NCBI GenBank assembly: GCA_031400505.1
Contig: JANNPZ010000090.1
Span: 1 to 64,000 of the forward strand
Length of the DNA stretch: 64,000 nucleotides
Reading direction: 5' to 3'
Source of the DNA: JAIYDJ01 sp031400505
GTDB taxonomy: Bacteria; Pseudomonadota; Alphaproteobacteria; Rhodobacterales; Rhodobacteraceae
Shown here: positions 43,301 to 52,561 of the stretch, in pieces
Layout of the letters: the number at the start of each line of letters is the position of its first letter
Numbering within the stretch: position 1 is the stretch's first letter
Translations under genes and position numbers: made by a program
The notes under the pieces: model-generated
The model's database searches: none
Told to the model about the DNA's origin: nothing
The model's input: only the letters and a program-made list of their open reading frames with translations

Positions 43301-45772
43301 ATGCTGACCGCCTTTCGCTGGCTTTTGACCGTGTTTACCGGGCTGGTCGGCCTGGCTCTGGCCGGGTTGCTGGTGGGATACTATTTTCTGTCGCGCTCGT
43401 TGCCGGATTATTCGGAAACATTCAGCCTGCCCGCGATCACCGCTCCGGTCGAGATTGTGCGCAACAACGCCAATGTGCCGCATATCTTTGGCGCGAACGA
43501 TGCAGATGTCTTTTTCGCGCTGGGGTTTGCACATGCGCAAGACCGGCTCTGGCAGATGACCATGCTGCGCCGGACCGCACAGGGGCGGCTTTCCGAGGTG
43601 TTTGGTGTGCGGACACTGAAGATTGACGAACTCTTGCGCAGGTTCGATCTACACACGCTGGCGTTGTCGTCTTTGCAGGTGCAGGACGACGCGACCAAGA
43701 CGGCGCTGCAGGCCTACTCCGACGGGGTCAATGCCTGGATCGGGCAGGTAAATGCGCAGGCGATGGGGCGCGGTGCGCCGGAATTCTTCCTGTTTTCCAC
43801 CGAGATCAGCGCTTGGGCCCCGGCCGACAGCCTTGCGATCATCAAGCTGATGGCCCTGCAACTGTCGTCGCACCTCGAGACAGAAGTGGTGCGGGCGCAG
43901 ATGTCGTTGCTTCTGCCCGAGTCGCGACTGCGTGACATTTTGCCCGATGACCTGCAAAACGGCATTGCAGCATTGCCCGACTACGCCGCCGTCATGCCCT
44001 ATACGCTGCCGGGGCGGGCACCTGCAAAGATGGCCTATATCGACGCCCCGCTGTCACCGTTTCACAGTCGGGCGTTTGCCGGGGCGTCGAATGCCTGGGC
44101 AGCGATGCCAGCACGCTCTGCGGCGGGGGGGGCGTTGCTGGCCAACGACCCGCATCTGGGGTTCAGCGCACCGGCCCTGTGGTATCTGGCACGGTTGGAG
44201 CTGCAATCGGGCGGGGTGATCGGCGCGACCATTCCGGGCATGCCGATCATTCTGGCAGGACGGTCGGCAAATCTGGGATGGGGGCTGACCTCCAGCTATC
44301 TTGATGATCAAGACATCGTGATGGAGCGGGTGAACCCAGCCAACCCCGAACAATACCTTACGCCCGACGGCCCCCGCGCCTTTACCTCGCGGCGAACGAT
44401 CATCACGGTAAAGGACGAAGAGCCGGTCACGATCACACTTCGTTGGTCACAAAGCGGACCGGTGCTGCCGGGATCGCACTATGATCTGGCAAGTGTGACG
44501 CCTGCCGGCCATGTCGCGGCATTGCAATGGACGGCGCTCAGTGCCGCAGATACAACCATGACCGCCGCAATGCGCCTGATGGTTGCGAAATCGGTGGACC
44601 AGGCAATTTCGGCAGGTGAGTTGTTTGTGGCGCCATCACAAAACCTGATGCTGGTCGATCCGTCTGGGGCCGCGTTGCAGATGATCGGGGCGATGCCGGT
44701 CAGGGACACAGCCCACCGCACCCAAGGCCGGATGCCGGCACCTGGCTGGGAAGGGTCCAACCGCTGGACCGGGATGTTTCCTTACGCGCAAAACCCCCGT
44801 GTCGTGAACCCGGCAACCGGCCTGCTGGGCAACACCAACAACAAGACGGTGGACCTGCCGTTTCCCCGCCACGTATCGTTCGACTGGGGCGATACGCAGC
44901 GCATCCAGCGCTGGCTGACGCTGATGAAAGCGCGCGAGGTGCATACCCGCGAAAGCTTTATCGAGGCGCAACTGGATACCGTGTCGCCCACCGCGCGCAG
45001 TCTGCTGCCACTGATCGCCGCGGATCTGTGGTTCACTGACGAGCCCGCCGCCGAAGGTACGCCGGAACGGCTGCGGCAAAGGGCGCTGTCGCTGCTGGCC
45101 GAATGGAACGGCGAAATGAATGAACATCTGCCGGAACCCTTGATTGCCGAGGCATGGTTCCGCAGCTTGCAATCGCGTTTGTCGCGCGACGAAATCGGGG
45201 CCGCGGCAGATCAGTTTTCCCATCCCGAGCCTGTGTTCATCGAACGGGTCTATCGCAATACCGAAGGCGCATCGGTCTGGTGCGATGTGATCCAGTCGGC
45301 GGCAGTCGAAAGCTGTACCGAGATCGCCCGGATCGCACTTGACGAAGCGTTGCTCGGGCTGGTTGAAACCTACGGCCCGGCTCTGGAAAGCTGGCGCTGG
45401 GGGGATGCGCATCAGGCAACGCATGACCACCCCGTGTTGGGTGACGTGCCGATCCTGCGGTATTTCGTGAATATCCGGCAATCCACCAGCGGCGGGGATT
45501 CGACGCTGCTGCGCGGGCGCACGATCGGCAGCGGGCCGCAGCCCTATCTGAACGTGCACGGCGGCGGGTATCGCGGGGTCTATGATTTTGCCGACCCCGA
45601 CAGTTCGGTATTCATAGTGGCCACCGGGCAATCGGGGCATCCGATGAGCCGGCACTACGATGACCTCTCAGAGGTCTGGCGGCGCGGCGAATATATTCCG
45701 ATGAGCCTGGACCCCGAGTTGGCACGGGCGGGTGCTGTGGGCATCTCGCGGCTGGTACCTGCCGGACCATGA
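43301..45772 (+). CDS. Penicillin-acylase-family (Ntn) amidohydrolase, membrane-anchored
   Basis: This 823-residue precursor has an N-terminal membrane anchor (WLLTVFTGLVGLALAGLLVG), then the alpha-chain segment NNANVPHIFGANDADVFFALGF. The autocatalytic cleavage site is GASNAW, with Ser263 as the N-terminal nucleophile of the beta chain, and later LLANDPHLGFSAP. Relatives cleave penicillins, glutaryl-cephalosporins or acyl-homoserine lactones. In the periplasm it could quench quorum signals or recycle acylated amino compounds. The stop overlaps the acetyltransferase start (ATGA). Confidence 0.92.
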   Translation: MLTAFRWLLTVFTGLVGLALAGLLVGYYFLSRSLPDYSETFSLPAITAPVEIVRNNANVPHIFGANDADVFFALGFAHAQDRLWQMTMLRRTAQGRLSEVFGVRTLKIDELLRRFDLHTLALSSLQVQDDATKTALQAYSDGVNAWIGQVNAQAMGRGAPEFFLFSTEISAWAPADSLAIIKLMALQLSSHLETEVVRAQMSLLLPESRLRDILPDDLQNGIAALPDYAAVMPYTLPGRAPAKMAYIDAPLSPFHSRAFAGASNAWAAMPARSAAGGALLANDPHLGFSAPALWYLARLELQSGGVIGATIPGMPIILAGRSANLGWGLTSSYLDDQDIVMERVNPANPEQYLTPDGPRAFTSRRTIITVKDEEPVTITLRWSQSGPVLPGSHYDLASVTPAGHVAALQWTALSAADTTMTAAMRLMVAKSVDQAISAGELFVAPSQNLMLVDPSGAALQMIGAMPVRDTAHRTQGRMPAPGWEGSNRWTGMFPYAQNPRVVNPATGLLGNTNNKTVDLPFPRHVSFDWGDTQRIQRWLTLMKAREVHTRESFIEAQLDTVSPTARSLLPLIAADLWFTDEPAAEGTPERLRQRALSLLAEWNGEMNEHLPEPLIAEAWFRSLQSRLSRDEIGAAADQFSHPEPVFIERVYRNTEGASVWCDVIQSAAVESCTEIARIALDEALLGLVETYGPALESWRWGDAHQATHDHPVLGDVPILRYFVNIRQSTSGGDSTLLRGRTIGSGPQPYLNVHGGGYRGVYDFADPDSSVFIVATGQSGHPMSRHYDDLSEVWRRGEYIPMSLDPELARAGAVGISRLVPAGP

Positions 45773-46293
45773 CCGAAGTGTTGCGCACAACCCGGCTGGT
45801 GCTGCGTCGCGCGAGGCCGGGCGATCTGCACGATCTGCATGCGGTTTTCGCCAGCCCTGCCGCGATGCGCTATTGGTCGCGCCCCGAGCATGAACGGATC
45901 GAAGAGACGCAAAGCTGGCTTGATGACATGGTTTCCTTGCCAGACGCGAGCGACGAGTTCGTCGTCGAACGCGCGGGCCGCGTCATCGGCAAAGTGGGCG
46001 CCTGGCGGCTGCCAGAGATTGGCTACATCCTGCATCCCGACCACTGGCGTCAGGGTCTGATGCGCGAGGCGCTGGATGCGGTGATCCCGTGGTTGTTCAT
46101 CCGACACCCCCTGCCGGAACTTACCGCCGAGGCGGACCCGCGCAATCTGCCGTCATTGAGCCTGTTGGGGCAGTTGGGGTTCGTCGAGACGCACCGAACC
46201 TCCCGCACCCTGCTGTGGCGCGACGAATGGTGCGACTCGGTCTATCTGGCACTGCGCCGGGCGAATTGGACTGATACCGCGCGCGGGCAGTGA
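45769..46293 (+). CDS. GNAT-family N-acetyltransferase (RimJ/RimL-like)
   Basis: This 174-residue protein has the RimJ/RimL-type GNAT pattern: RTTRLVLRRARPGDLHDL at the N-terminus, YILHPDHWRQGLMREALDAV as the acetyl-CoA-binding helix region, and DPRNLPSLSLLGQLGFVE, where the asparagine and serine mark motif B. It probably acetylates an amino group of a small molecule or ribosomal protein. It is translationally coupled to the acylase gene. Confidence 0.9.
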   Translation: MTEVLRTTRLVLRRARPGDLHDLHAVFASPAAMRYWSRPEHERIEETQSWLDDMVSLPDASDEFVVERAGRVIGKVGAWRLPEIGYILHPDHWRQGLMREALDAVIPWLFIRHPLPELTAEADPRNLPSLSLLGQLGFVETHRTSRTLLWRDEWCDSVYLALRRANWTDTARGQ

Positions 46294-46299
46294 TCGGTG

Positions 46300-46428
46300 T
46301 CAGCCGACCTTCTTGCCGGCAATTTCGGTTCCGCTGCGGGTAGAAGCCGCGACGCTCGCAGGTTTTGCGACCTCTTTCTTTGGCTTCTTCTTTTCCTTGT
46401 TGGACTTCTGGTTGTTGCCCTTGGCCAT
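46300..46428 (-). CDS. Small lysine-rich basic protein (42 aa)
   Basis: A 42-residue frame starts at 46428 with GAAAGGAG six bases upstream, an excellent ribosome site. It encodes a highly charged product: AKGNNQKSNKEKKKPKKEVA followed by KPASVAASTRSGTEIAGKKVG. About a third of the residues are lysine and none are aromatic. It is probably disordered and nucleic-acid-binding. It lies between the convergent acetyltransferase and hflX, on hflX's strand and 23 bases after the hflX stop. I recognise similar short lysine-rich hypothetical proteins in other proteobacteria but know no function. Confidence 0.75.
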   Translation of the reverse strand: MAKGNNQKSNKEKKKPKKEVAKPASVAASTRSGTEIAGKKVG

Positions 46429-46451
46429 GATTGCTCCTTTCGCGATTGAGG

Positions 46452-47819
46452 TCAGTTGGCCTGCCACTGTGCCTTTTGCCGTTCCGTCCAGCGGACGGTA
46501 ATCTGATAGCCAGTGTCGTCCTGATCCTCGGTCACTACAACCCCCAATGCATGCAGCCGCGCCCGCGCCCGGCCTTGCGCAAACGGCAGGGCCAGGGTTT
46601 CGTCGATGCGAAACTCGGCAAATGCGTCCGAGATGGCTTGCATCAGATCCTCGACCCCTTCGCCGGTCAGGGCCGACACCGGAAACACGCCGGCGCGGTT
46701 TGCACGCTGGGTGGCAAGGCTGTCCCGGGCGGACGGGTCCACAAGATCCAGCTTGTTCCAGACTTCCAACATCGTAGTGCCCGCATCAACGCCCAATGAT
46801 GTCAGGATATCCGCCACATCTGCCGCCTGTTCGGCGGTCTCCGGATGGCTGATGTCGCGCACATGCAAGATCAGATCAGCCTCCAGCACCTCTTCCAGCG
46901 TGGCGCGAAAGGCCGCAACCAGCTGGGTGGGCAAATCGGAAATGAAACCAACCGTGTCAGAGGCGATGATCTTGCGCCCCGCCCCCCCGTCTTTGTCCGG
47001 CAGCACGACACCGCGCATCGTCGGATCCAATGTGGCAAACAGCATGTCCTTTGCCAAAACATCTGCTCCCGTCATACGGTTGAACAGCGTCGATTTGCCT
47101 GCGTTCGTATAGCCCACCAATGCAACCAGCGGAAACGGCACCTTGCGGCGCGAGGCGCGATGCAGCTCTCGGGTCTTGACGACCTTTTCCAACTGACGTT
47201 TCAGGCGCAAAACCTGATCGTCGATGGCGCGGCGGTCGGATTCAAGCTGCGTTTCACCCGGCCCGCCCACGAACCCGAAACCACCGCGCTGGCGTTCAAG
47301 ATGGGTCCAGGCGCGCACCAGACGGGTTCGCTGATAGCTGAGGGCTGCGAGTTCGACCTGCAGCACACCTTCCCGCGTTCGGGCGCGGTCGGCAAAAATC
47401 TCGAGGATCAGGGACGTGCGGTCCAGCAGCTTTACACCCCAGGCCTTTTCCAGATTGCGCTGCTGCACCGGGCTGACCGATCCATCGACCAGAACCAGTT
47501 CGATGTCGTCAGACTTCAGCCGCGTCTTCAGGTCATCGACCTTGCCCGACCCGAACAACTGCCCGGGGCTGATCTTGGCCAACCGCACCACCTCGGCTCC
47601 TTGCACCTGCATCCCCGGCAAGGCAGCCGCGAGTGCTACGGCCTCTGCCAGCCCGTGCTCCGGCAAGCGCCGGCTGCGCGTCGATTTCAGATCGGGATGC
47701 AGAACATAGGCGCGGGTCGGGGCTGCCGCGGTGTCATGCCCTTCGGTCAGCGAACGCGACGGATTGTCGTCGTCCGCAATGTCCGCATCTTCGGCTTGAT
47801 CTGGTGGATCAGAGGTCAA
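46452..47819 (-). CDS. hflX: Ribosome-associated GTPase HflX
   Basis: This 455-residue protein has the HflX N-terminal domain (EVVRLAKISPGQLFGSGKVD), the glycine-rich linker GGFGFVGGPGETQLE, the G1 loop GYTNAGKST, the G3 motif SDTVGFI and NKLD as G4. HflX splits stalled or stressed ribosomes. The frame suggests a TTG start at 47819 overlapping the hfq stop as ATTGA; a later start is possible because the first about 35 residues are acidic and poorly conserved. The hfq-hflX order is the classic proteobacterial one. Confidence 0.95.
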   Translation of the reverse strand: MTSDPPDQAEDADIADDDNPSRSLTEGHDTAAAPTRAYVLHPDLKSTRSRRLPEHGLAEAVALAAALPGMQVQGAEVVRLAKISPGQLFGSGKVDDLKTRLKSDDIELVLVDGSVSPVQQRNLEKAWGVKLLDRTSLILEIFADRARTREGVLQVELAALSYQRTRLVRAWTHLERQRGGFGFVGGPGETQLESDRRAIDDQVLRLKRQLEKVVKTRELHRASRRKVPFPLVALVGYTNAGKSTLFNRMTGADVLAKDMLFATLDPTMRGVVLPDKDGGAGRKIIASDTVGFISDLPTQLVAAFRATLEEVLEADLILHVRDISHPETAEQAADVADILTSLGVDAGTTMLEVWNKLDLVDPSARDSLATQRANRAGVFPVSALTGEGVEDLMQAISDAFAEFRIDETLALPFAQGRARARLHALGVVVTEDQDDTGYQITVRWTERQKAQWQAN

Positions 47820-48049
47820 TCTTCGCCGTCATAAAGATTGATCGGGGCCCCCGGCATGATTGTCGAAATTGCATGTTTGTAGACCAGTTGCGACTGCCCA
47901 TCACGGCGCAACAGCACACAGAAATTGTCAAACCAAGTGATCACGCCCTGAAGCTTGACGCCATTGATCAAAAAAATCGTCACTGGAACTTTTGCTTTGC
48001 GAACGTGGTTCAGGAACGCGTCCTGCAAATTTTGTTTGTCGGCGGCCAT
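47816..48049 (-). CDS. hfq: RNA chaperone Hfq
   Basis: This 77-residue Sm-like protein forms the hexameric ring that pairs small RNAs with mRNAs. The Sm1 motif lies in QDAFLNHVRKAKVPVTIFLI with the proximal-face residues, and Sm2 is the end segment YKHAISTIMPG. Like other alphaproteobacterial Hfq it has only a very short C-terminal tail (LYDGED). It overlaps hflX by 4 bases. Confidence 0.98.
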   Translation of the reverse strand: MAADKQNLQDAFLNHVRKAKVPVTIFLINGVKLQGVITWFDNFCVLLRRDGQSQLVYKHAISTIMPGAPINLYDGED

Positions 48050-48181
48050 TTTCGTGTTGCCCTGTTTCTTTTCGTTATGAGCTTTCCTGCGCCGGAAGAG
48101 ATGTCATCGGGCAGCACCTTTAAGTATGGAGTGCAACAGAGCGGGATTCCAGCCCCAAAACAGCATCTTACGCAGAGCATG

Positions 48182-49684
48182 CTATCTGCGCCACAGGTCC
48201 GGGGTCAGAAAAGCCAGCAAAGCCAGCATTTCCAGACGGCCCATGACCATCGCCAGCGCCAGAACCGTTTGCTGGGCTACGGCAAGGTCGGCCCAGACCC
48301 CAGGACCGTCACCAAGAATTTGCGCAACCGGTCCGTTATTGGTCAGTGCGCCAATCGCCAGCGCCATCGCGGGCTCCAACTCGACCGACAGCAGTGTAAG
48401 CAAGGCCGTGACCACTGCGATAACCATGGCAAACAGCATGAAAAACACAAACGCAACGCTCGCGCCAGCATCGCGCAATTGGCGCGCCGTCATGCCGCCG
48501 CCTCCGACCGAAGACGGCTCGATCAGCCGTTCCAGTTCGCGCTGGCCATGGCGACACACAACATAGACCCGCAGAAGTTTGACCCCGCCCGCTGTCGTGG
48601 CCACGCCGCCACCAACCAACGACAATGCCAACAGCATGAGCCCGGGCGGCGTCACACCAGACCACATCCCCCCAACCTGCCAGCCAACCGAAACAAAGCC
48701 TGTCGTGGTCAGAAATGACAACGCCGTAAAGAAAGCCCCCCAGACCATTTTGGCAAACTGATCGATCCGCATCCATTGGTCCGCTGCCCCCAGATGCATC
48801 GCCATCACGGCAAATACCGCGACCAGAATGATGACCCCTGCTGTCAGAAGTTCAGGATCGTACCGCCAGAACCGGCGTTCAAGCCCCGCAAAGCCCGGCA
48901 AGGCGCGCCGGCTGATCGCCGTCAGCAAGAAGATCGCGATCATGACTTCGCCAAGAATGCCGGAGGCCGCCTGTTCGGTACCGGCAATCGGCGAAATGCC
49001 AGAGGTCGAGAGCACCGCCATTGCGTGGCACAGCGCAACCAGGCCATCCTCACCAGCAACAAGCAACCCAACCCAAAGCAGCAACGTCAAACCGCCATAA
49101 GCCGGAAACAGCATTATCGAAAAGTATTGAATGCGCTGACCGGCGTCGGCGATCTGGCTGATCAACCCAGAGGCAGCCACGCTTGATGTCGATGCCTCTG
49201 TGCCCGCACTGTCAATTCCGACAAGGTTCATCGGTGCAAGCACGGCCAGCGCCATCACGATCACGTGAAACCCGCCCAGCCATCCCGCCAATGCGCGCCA
49301 CAGATGCACCGTTTCCGGCAGATCTGCCGGCGCAAACAGCGTGGCGCCAGTGGTGGTAAAGGCCGACAGCATCTCGAACCACGCCTGCCACAGCGTTACC
49401 CCCGGCACGGCCTGCACGATCGGCAAGGCAAAGGCCAACGGCAGCGCGAAATACGTGCCGATCAAGTAGGTAAGCTGTCGCCGCGGCGATACACGCTTGA
49501 CGAGGTTTGCCGTTGCAAACCCGATCAGCAGAGCCAGAATTCCCAGGATCACGGCAGAATAAAGGAACGCCCGACCGACATCGAATTGCCGGTTGACCGC
49601 GGCATGGGCTGCGGGCAACACCATGACCGCCGCCGCAACTCCCATCAGGACCACTGGAAAGCTATGGTGTGCGGGGCGGTTCAT
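48182..49684 (-). CDS. trkH: Potassium uptake protein TrkH
   Basis: This 500-residue membrane protein is the K+-translocating subunit of the Trk system. It has about ten to twelve helices and the four P-loop filter segments, including TTTGATLFAPADLPE, the TSGISPIAG loop, a further TTTGFVSVGW and GGGVATTAGGVKLLR. It follows trkA by 3 bases in the same operon. The usual signal of strongly hydrophobic helices is present from residue 12. Confidence 0.95.
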   Translation of the reverse strand: MNRPAHHSFPVVLMGVAAAVMVLPAAHAAVNRQFDVGRAFLYSAVILGILALLIGFATANLVKRVSPRRQLTYLIGTYFALPLAFALPIVQAVPGVTLWQAWFEMLSAFTTTGATLFAPADLPETVHLWRALAGWLGGFHVIVMALAVLAPMNLVGIDSAGTEASTSSVAASGLISQIADAGQRIQYFSIMLFPAYGGLTLLLWVGLLVAGEDGLVALCHAMAVLSTSGISPIAGTEQAASGILGEVMIAIFLLTAISRRALPGFAGLERRFWRYDPELLTAGVIILVAVFAVMAMHLGAADQWMRIDQFAKMVWGAFFTALSFLTTTGFVSVGWQVGGMWSGVTPPGLMLLALSLVGGGVATTAGGVKLLRVYVVCRHGQRELERLIEPSSVGGGGMTARQLRDAGASVAFVFFMLFAMVIAVVTALLTLLSVELEPAMALAIGALTNNGPVAQILGDGPGVWADLAVAQQTVLALAMVMGRLEMLALLAFLTPDLWRR

Positions 49685-49687
49685 CGG

Positions 49688-51064
49688 TCAGAAGAAATCG
49701 ATGGTAACTTGCAGCAACTTTTCGACCTGCCGGACATCAGCCGACATCGCGAACAGGGCGATCACATTGCCGGTCTCGATCCGCAAATCGCCGGACGGCT
49801 TCATGACCTTGTCGCCCTTCATCACGGCACACACCAGCACGCCTTCCGGAAAATCGATCTCGCGGATCAAGCGCCCGGCAAGCGGCGAAGTTCCCAGAAC
49901 TTGTGCCTCGATCACTTCTGCCTCTGCGTCGCCAATTGAATAGATCGCCCGTACCTTGCCATGCCGGATGTGCCGCAAGATCGAGCTGACAGTGGTAGAT
50001 CGCGGATTGATGTAAGCGTCGATGTTCAACGCGCTGATCATGAGTGTCAGGGTCGGGTCATTGACCAGGGCAATTGCCATGGCGCAGCCAGCTTGTTTGG
50101 CGCGGACGGCCGCCAAAAGATTGGTCTTGTCATCATCAGTTACCACCAGCACCGCATCCGAACGGTCGATCGCAGCCTCGATCAGCAATTCGATGTTCAT
50201 CCCGTCCCCCAGCAGCACGATCGTGCGGCTCAGCTTGTCGGCGGCGGCCTCGGCGGTTGCACGGTCTTTCTCAATGACTTTGCAGCGAACCCTGTCAGCC
50301 TGTTTTTCCAGCGCCATCGCCACGGCCAAACCCACGTTTCCGCCGCCGATGATCACGATCCGCTCTGGCTTGCGTGATTTCTTGCCAAATATCTCGAGCG
50401 TGCGCGCGACATCCTCGGCATGGCTGAACACATAGATCATGTCGCCGGCGAACAGCTGATCATCGGGATCGGGCGCAAAGAGTTTACCTCCGCGCCGGAC
50501 ACCGACCACAATGGCGCGCAGGCTGGGAAAGAGGTCGTTCAATTGGCGCAGCGGGGTCGTCAGCACCGGGCAGTCGTGGTTCAGCGTGATACCAAGCAGC
50601 TGCGCACGGCCATCCATAAAGGTTTCGGTGTCGAAGGTCGCTGGTGCCGCAAGCCTTTGAAGGGCTGCGTCTGCCACTTCGCGTTCCGGGCTTATCAGCA
50701 CATCGATCGGCAGGTGATCGCGGCGATAAAGATCGGCAAAACTGTCGTCAAGATAGCTGTTGTCACGCACTCGCGCGATCTTGCGCGGCACGCCGAAAAT
50801 CGAATGGGCGACTTGACAGGTGACCATGTTCACCTCGTCCGAATAGGTCGCGGCGATGATAAGGTCTGCATCCCTCGCCCCCGCGCGTTCCAGCACGTCA
50901 GGATGTGAAGAAAACCCCGTTACCCCTTGAACATCCAACGTTTCCGTGGCGCGGCGTACAAGATCTGGGTTCATGTCAACGACCGTCACGGCGTTACGCT
51001 CACCGGACAAATGACGGGCAATCTGCCAACCGACCTGGCCCGCGCCGCAAATGATGACTTTCAC
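49688..51064 (-). CDS. trkA: Trk system NAD-binding regulatory subunit TrkA
   Basis: This 458-residue cytoplasmic protein gates TrkH. It is a tandem duplication of RCK modules: the first Rossmann loop is VIICGAGQVGWQIARHL with acidic VVDMNPD, the second RIVIIGGGNVGLAVAMALE. Each is followed by a TrkA-C domain. The full length matches the family. It lies between ntrX and trkH, which is the common alphaproteobacterial order. Confidence 0.97.
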   Translation of the reverse strand: MKVIICGAGQVGWQIARHLSGERNAVTVVDMNPDLVRRATETLDVQGVTGFSSHPDVLERAGARDADLIIAATYSDEVNMVTCQVAHSIFGVPRKIARVRDNSYLDDSFADLYRRDHLPIDVLISPEREVADAALQRLAAPATFDTETFMDGRAQLLGITLNHDCPVLTTPLRQLNDLFPSLRAIVVGVRRGGKLFAPDPDDQLFAGDMIYVFSHAEDVARTLEIFGKKSRKPERIVIIGGGNVGLAVAMALEKQADRVRCKVIEKDRATAEAAADKLSRTIVLLGDGMNIELLIEAAIDRSDAVLVVTDDDKTNLLAAVRAKQAGCAMAIALVNDPTLTLMISALNIDAYINPRSTTVSSILRHIRHGKVRAIYSIGDAEAEVIEAQVLGTSPLAGRLIREIDFPEGVLVCAVMKGDKVMKPSGDLRIETGNVIALFAMSADVRQVEKLLQVTIDFF

Positions 51065-51159
51065 GTCCTGTCCCCGGTTAGGATGCGGTCTATGTGGCAG
51101 AAGCCCGCAACGGGGTCAATCTGGCCGGCTGTCATGCGCATCTTCAAACTTCGCGCCGC

Positions 51160-52560
51160 TTAGACTTCGCCGTCATCGTCATCCCCGCGCCCGGCGGATT
51201 TTGACGTGGTGACGACGCCCAGCGATTTCAGCTTGCGATGCAACGCGCTGCGTTCCATTCCGACAAAACTTGCGGTTCGGCTGATGTTTCCGCCAAAACG
51301 GTTGATCTGGGTCATCAGATACTCGCGTTCGAACACCTCTCGGGCCTCGCGCAGCGGCAGAGTTGCCATAGCCCCGCCCAACACGATCCGTCCACCGGTA
51401 TCGACCGGAGCTTCCTGCCCGGGCAGTTCGCGCGCCTCGATCGCGCCAGACGGCTCTCCAAGGATCAGCACTCGTTCGATGACATTGCGCAATTGGCGGA
51501 CATTTCCCGGCCACTGCATGGTTTGCAGCATCGCCTCGGCTTCTGGTGTCAGGTCGCGCATGGGCAGGCCCTGCGTGCGGTGAAACATCGCGACGAAATG
51601 GCGGGTCAGGTCCGGAATATCCTCGCGGCGGTCTTCCAGACTGGGCACTGCAATCGGCACGACGTTCAGGCGGTCAAAAAGCTCTTGCCGAAAACGCCCG
51701 CCTGAAATTTCGTGGCGCAAGTCGCGCGTGGTAGACGAGATGACCCGCAAATCGACGCGAACCTTGTCCGAACCGCCAACACGTGTGAATTGCTGCTCCA
51801 CCAGCACACGCAGAATCTTCGACTGGGTGCCTAGCGGCATATCCGCAACCTCGTCAAAGTAGACAACTCCGCCATGTGCCTGCTCTAAAAGACCTTTCTC
51901 GATACCGCGTTCGGACGTCTCTCGTCCGAACAGCACTTCCTCCATCCGCTCGGGTTCTACAGTGGCGGACGAGACCGAAACAAATGCAGCGCTCGCCCGG
52001 TTTGAATTGGAGTGGATGAACCGAGCCGCCAGTTCCTTGCCCGACCCGGCAGGCCCGGTCAACATCACGCGACCGTTCGACTTGGTCACTTTTTCAAGGT
52101 GCGACTTCAGGACCTTGAAGGCCGTACTTCCACCAAGCATGTCCGTGGCCGTGGCATCGCGCCGACGCAGATCCGCATTTTCGCGGCGCAGTCGGCTTGC
52201 CTCCATCGCGCGCGCCACAACCACCATCAACTGATCGATATTGAATGGCTTTTCGATAAAGTCATAGGCGCCTTGCTTGATGGCCGCGACCGCTATTTCA
52301 ATATTGCCATGACCCGAGATGATCACGACCGGCACGTCAGGATTGTCACGCTTGACCGATTTCAGAATATCGATCCCGTCCATCCGGCTGTCTTTCAGCC
52401 AGATATCAAGGATCATCAGGCTTGGCAGTTCTGCGTTGATCTCGGCCATGCAGTCGTCAGAATTTCCTGCAAGGCGAACGGTATAGCCCTCGTCCTTCAG
52501 AATATCCCCGATCAGTTCACGGATGTCTTTTTCGTCGTCGACAATCAAAATGCTGCTCAA
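51160..52560 (-). CDS. ntrX: Response regulator NtrX (AAA+ type, GAFTGA-less)
   Basis: This 466-residue regulator has an N-terminal receiver with phospho-acceptor Asp52 (LMILDIWLK), an AAA+ domain with Walker A GPAGSGKE and Walker B VVYFDEVADM, and a C-terminal Fis-type helix-turn-helix (NISRTASFVGMERSALHRKL). The GAFTGA loop that contacts sigma-54 is not present; the segment reads RETSERGIEKG. It is therefore expected to act without sigma-54, as in related Rhodobacteraceae. The start is a TTG at 52560 with AAGGGGG upstream, two bases after the ntrY stop. NtrYX governs nitrogen, redox and envelope functions. Confidence 0.93.
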   Translation of the reverse strand: MSSILIVDDEKDIRELIGDILKDEGYTVRLAGNSDDCMAEINAELPSLMILDIWLKDSRMDGIDILKSVKRDNPDVPVVIISGHGNIEIAVAAIKQGAYDFIEKPFNIDQLMVVVARAMEASRLRRENADLRRRDATATDMLGGSTAFKVLKSHLEKVTKSNGRVMLTGPAGSGKELAARFIHSNSNRASAAFVSVSSATVEPERMEEVLFGRETSERGIEKGLLEQAHGGVVYFDEVADMPLGTQSKILRVLVEQQFTRVGGSDKVRVDLRVISSTTRDLRHEISGGRFRQELFDRLNVVPIAVPSLEDRREDIPDLTRHFVAMFHRTQGLPMRDLTPEAEAMLQTMQWPGNVRQLRNVIERVLILGEPSGAIEARELPGQEAPVDTGGRIVLGGAMATLPLREAREVFEREYLMTQINRFGGNISRTASFVGMERSALHRKLKSLGVVTTSKSAGRGDDDDGEV

Positions 52561-52561
52561 C

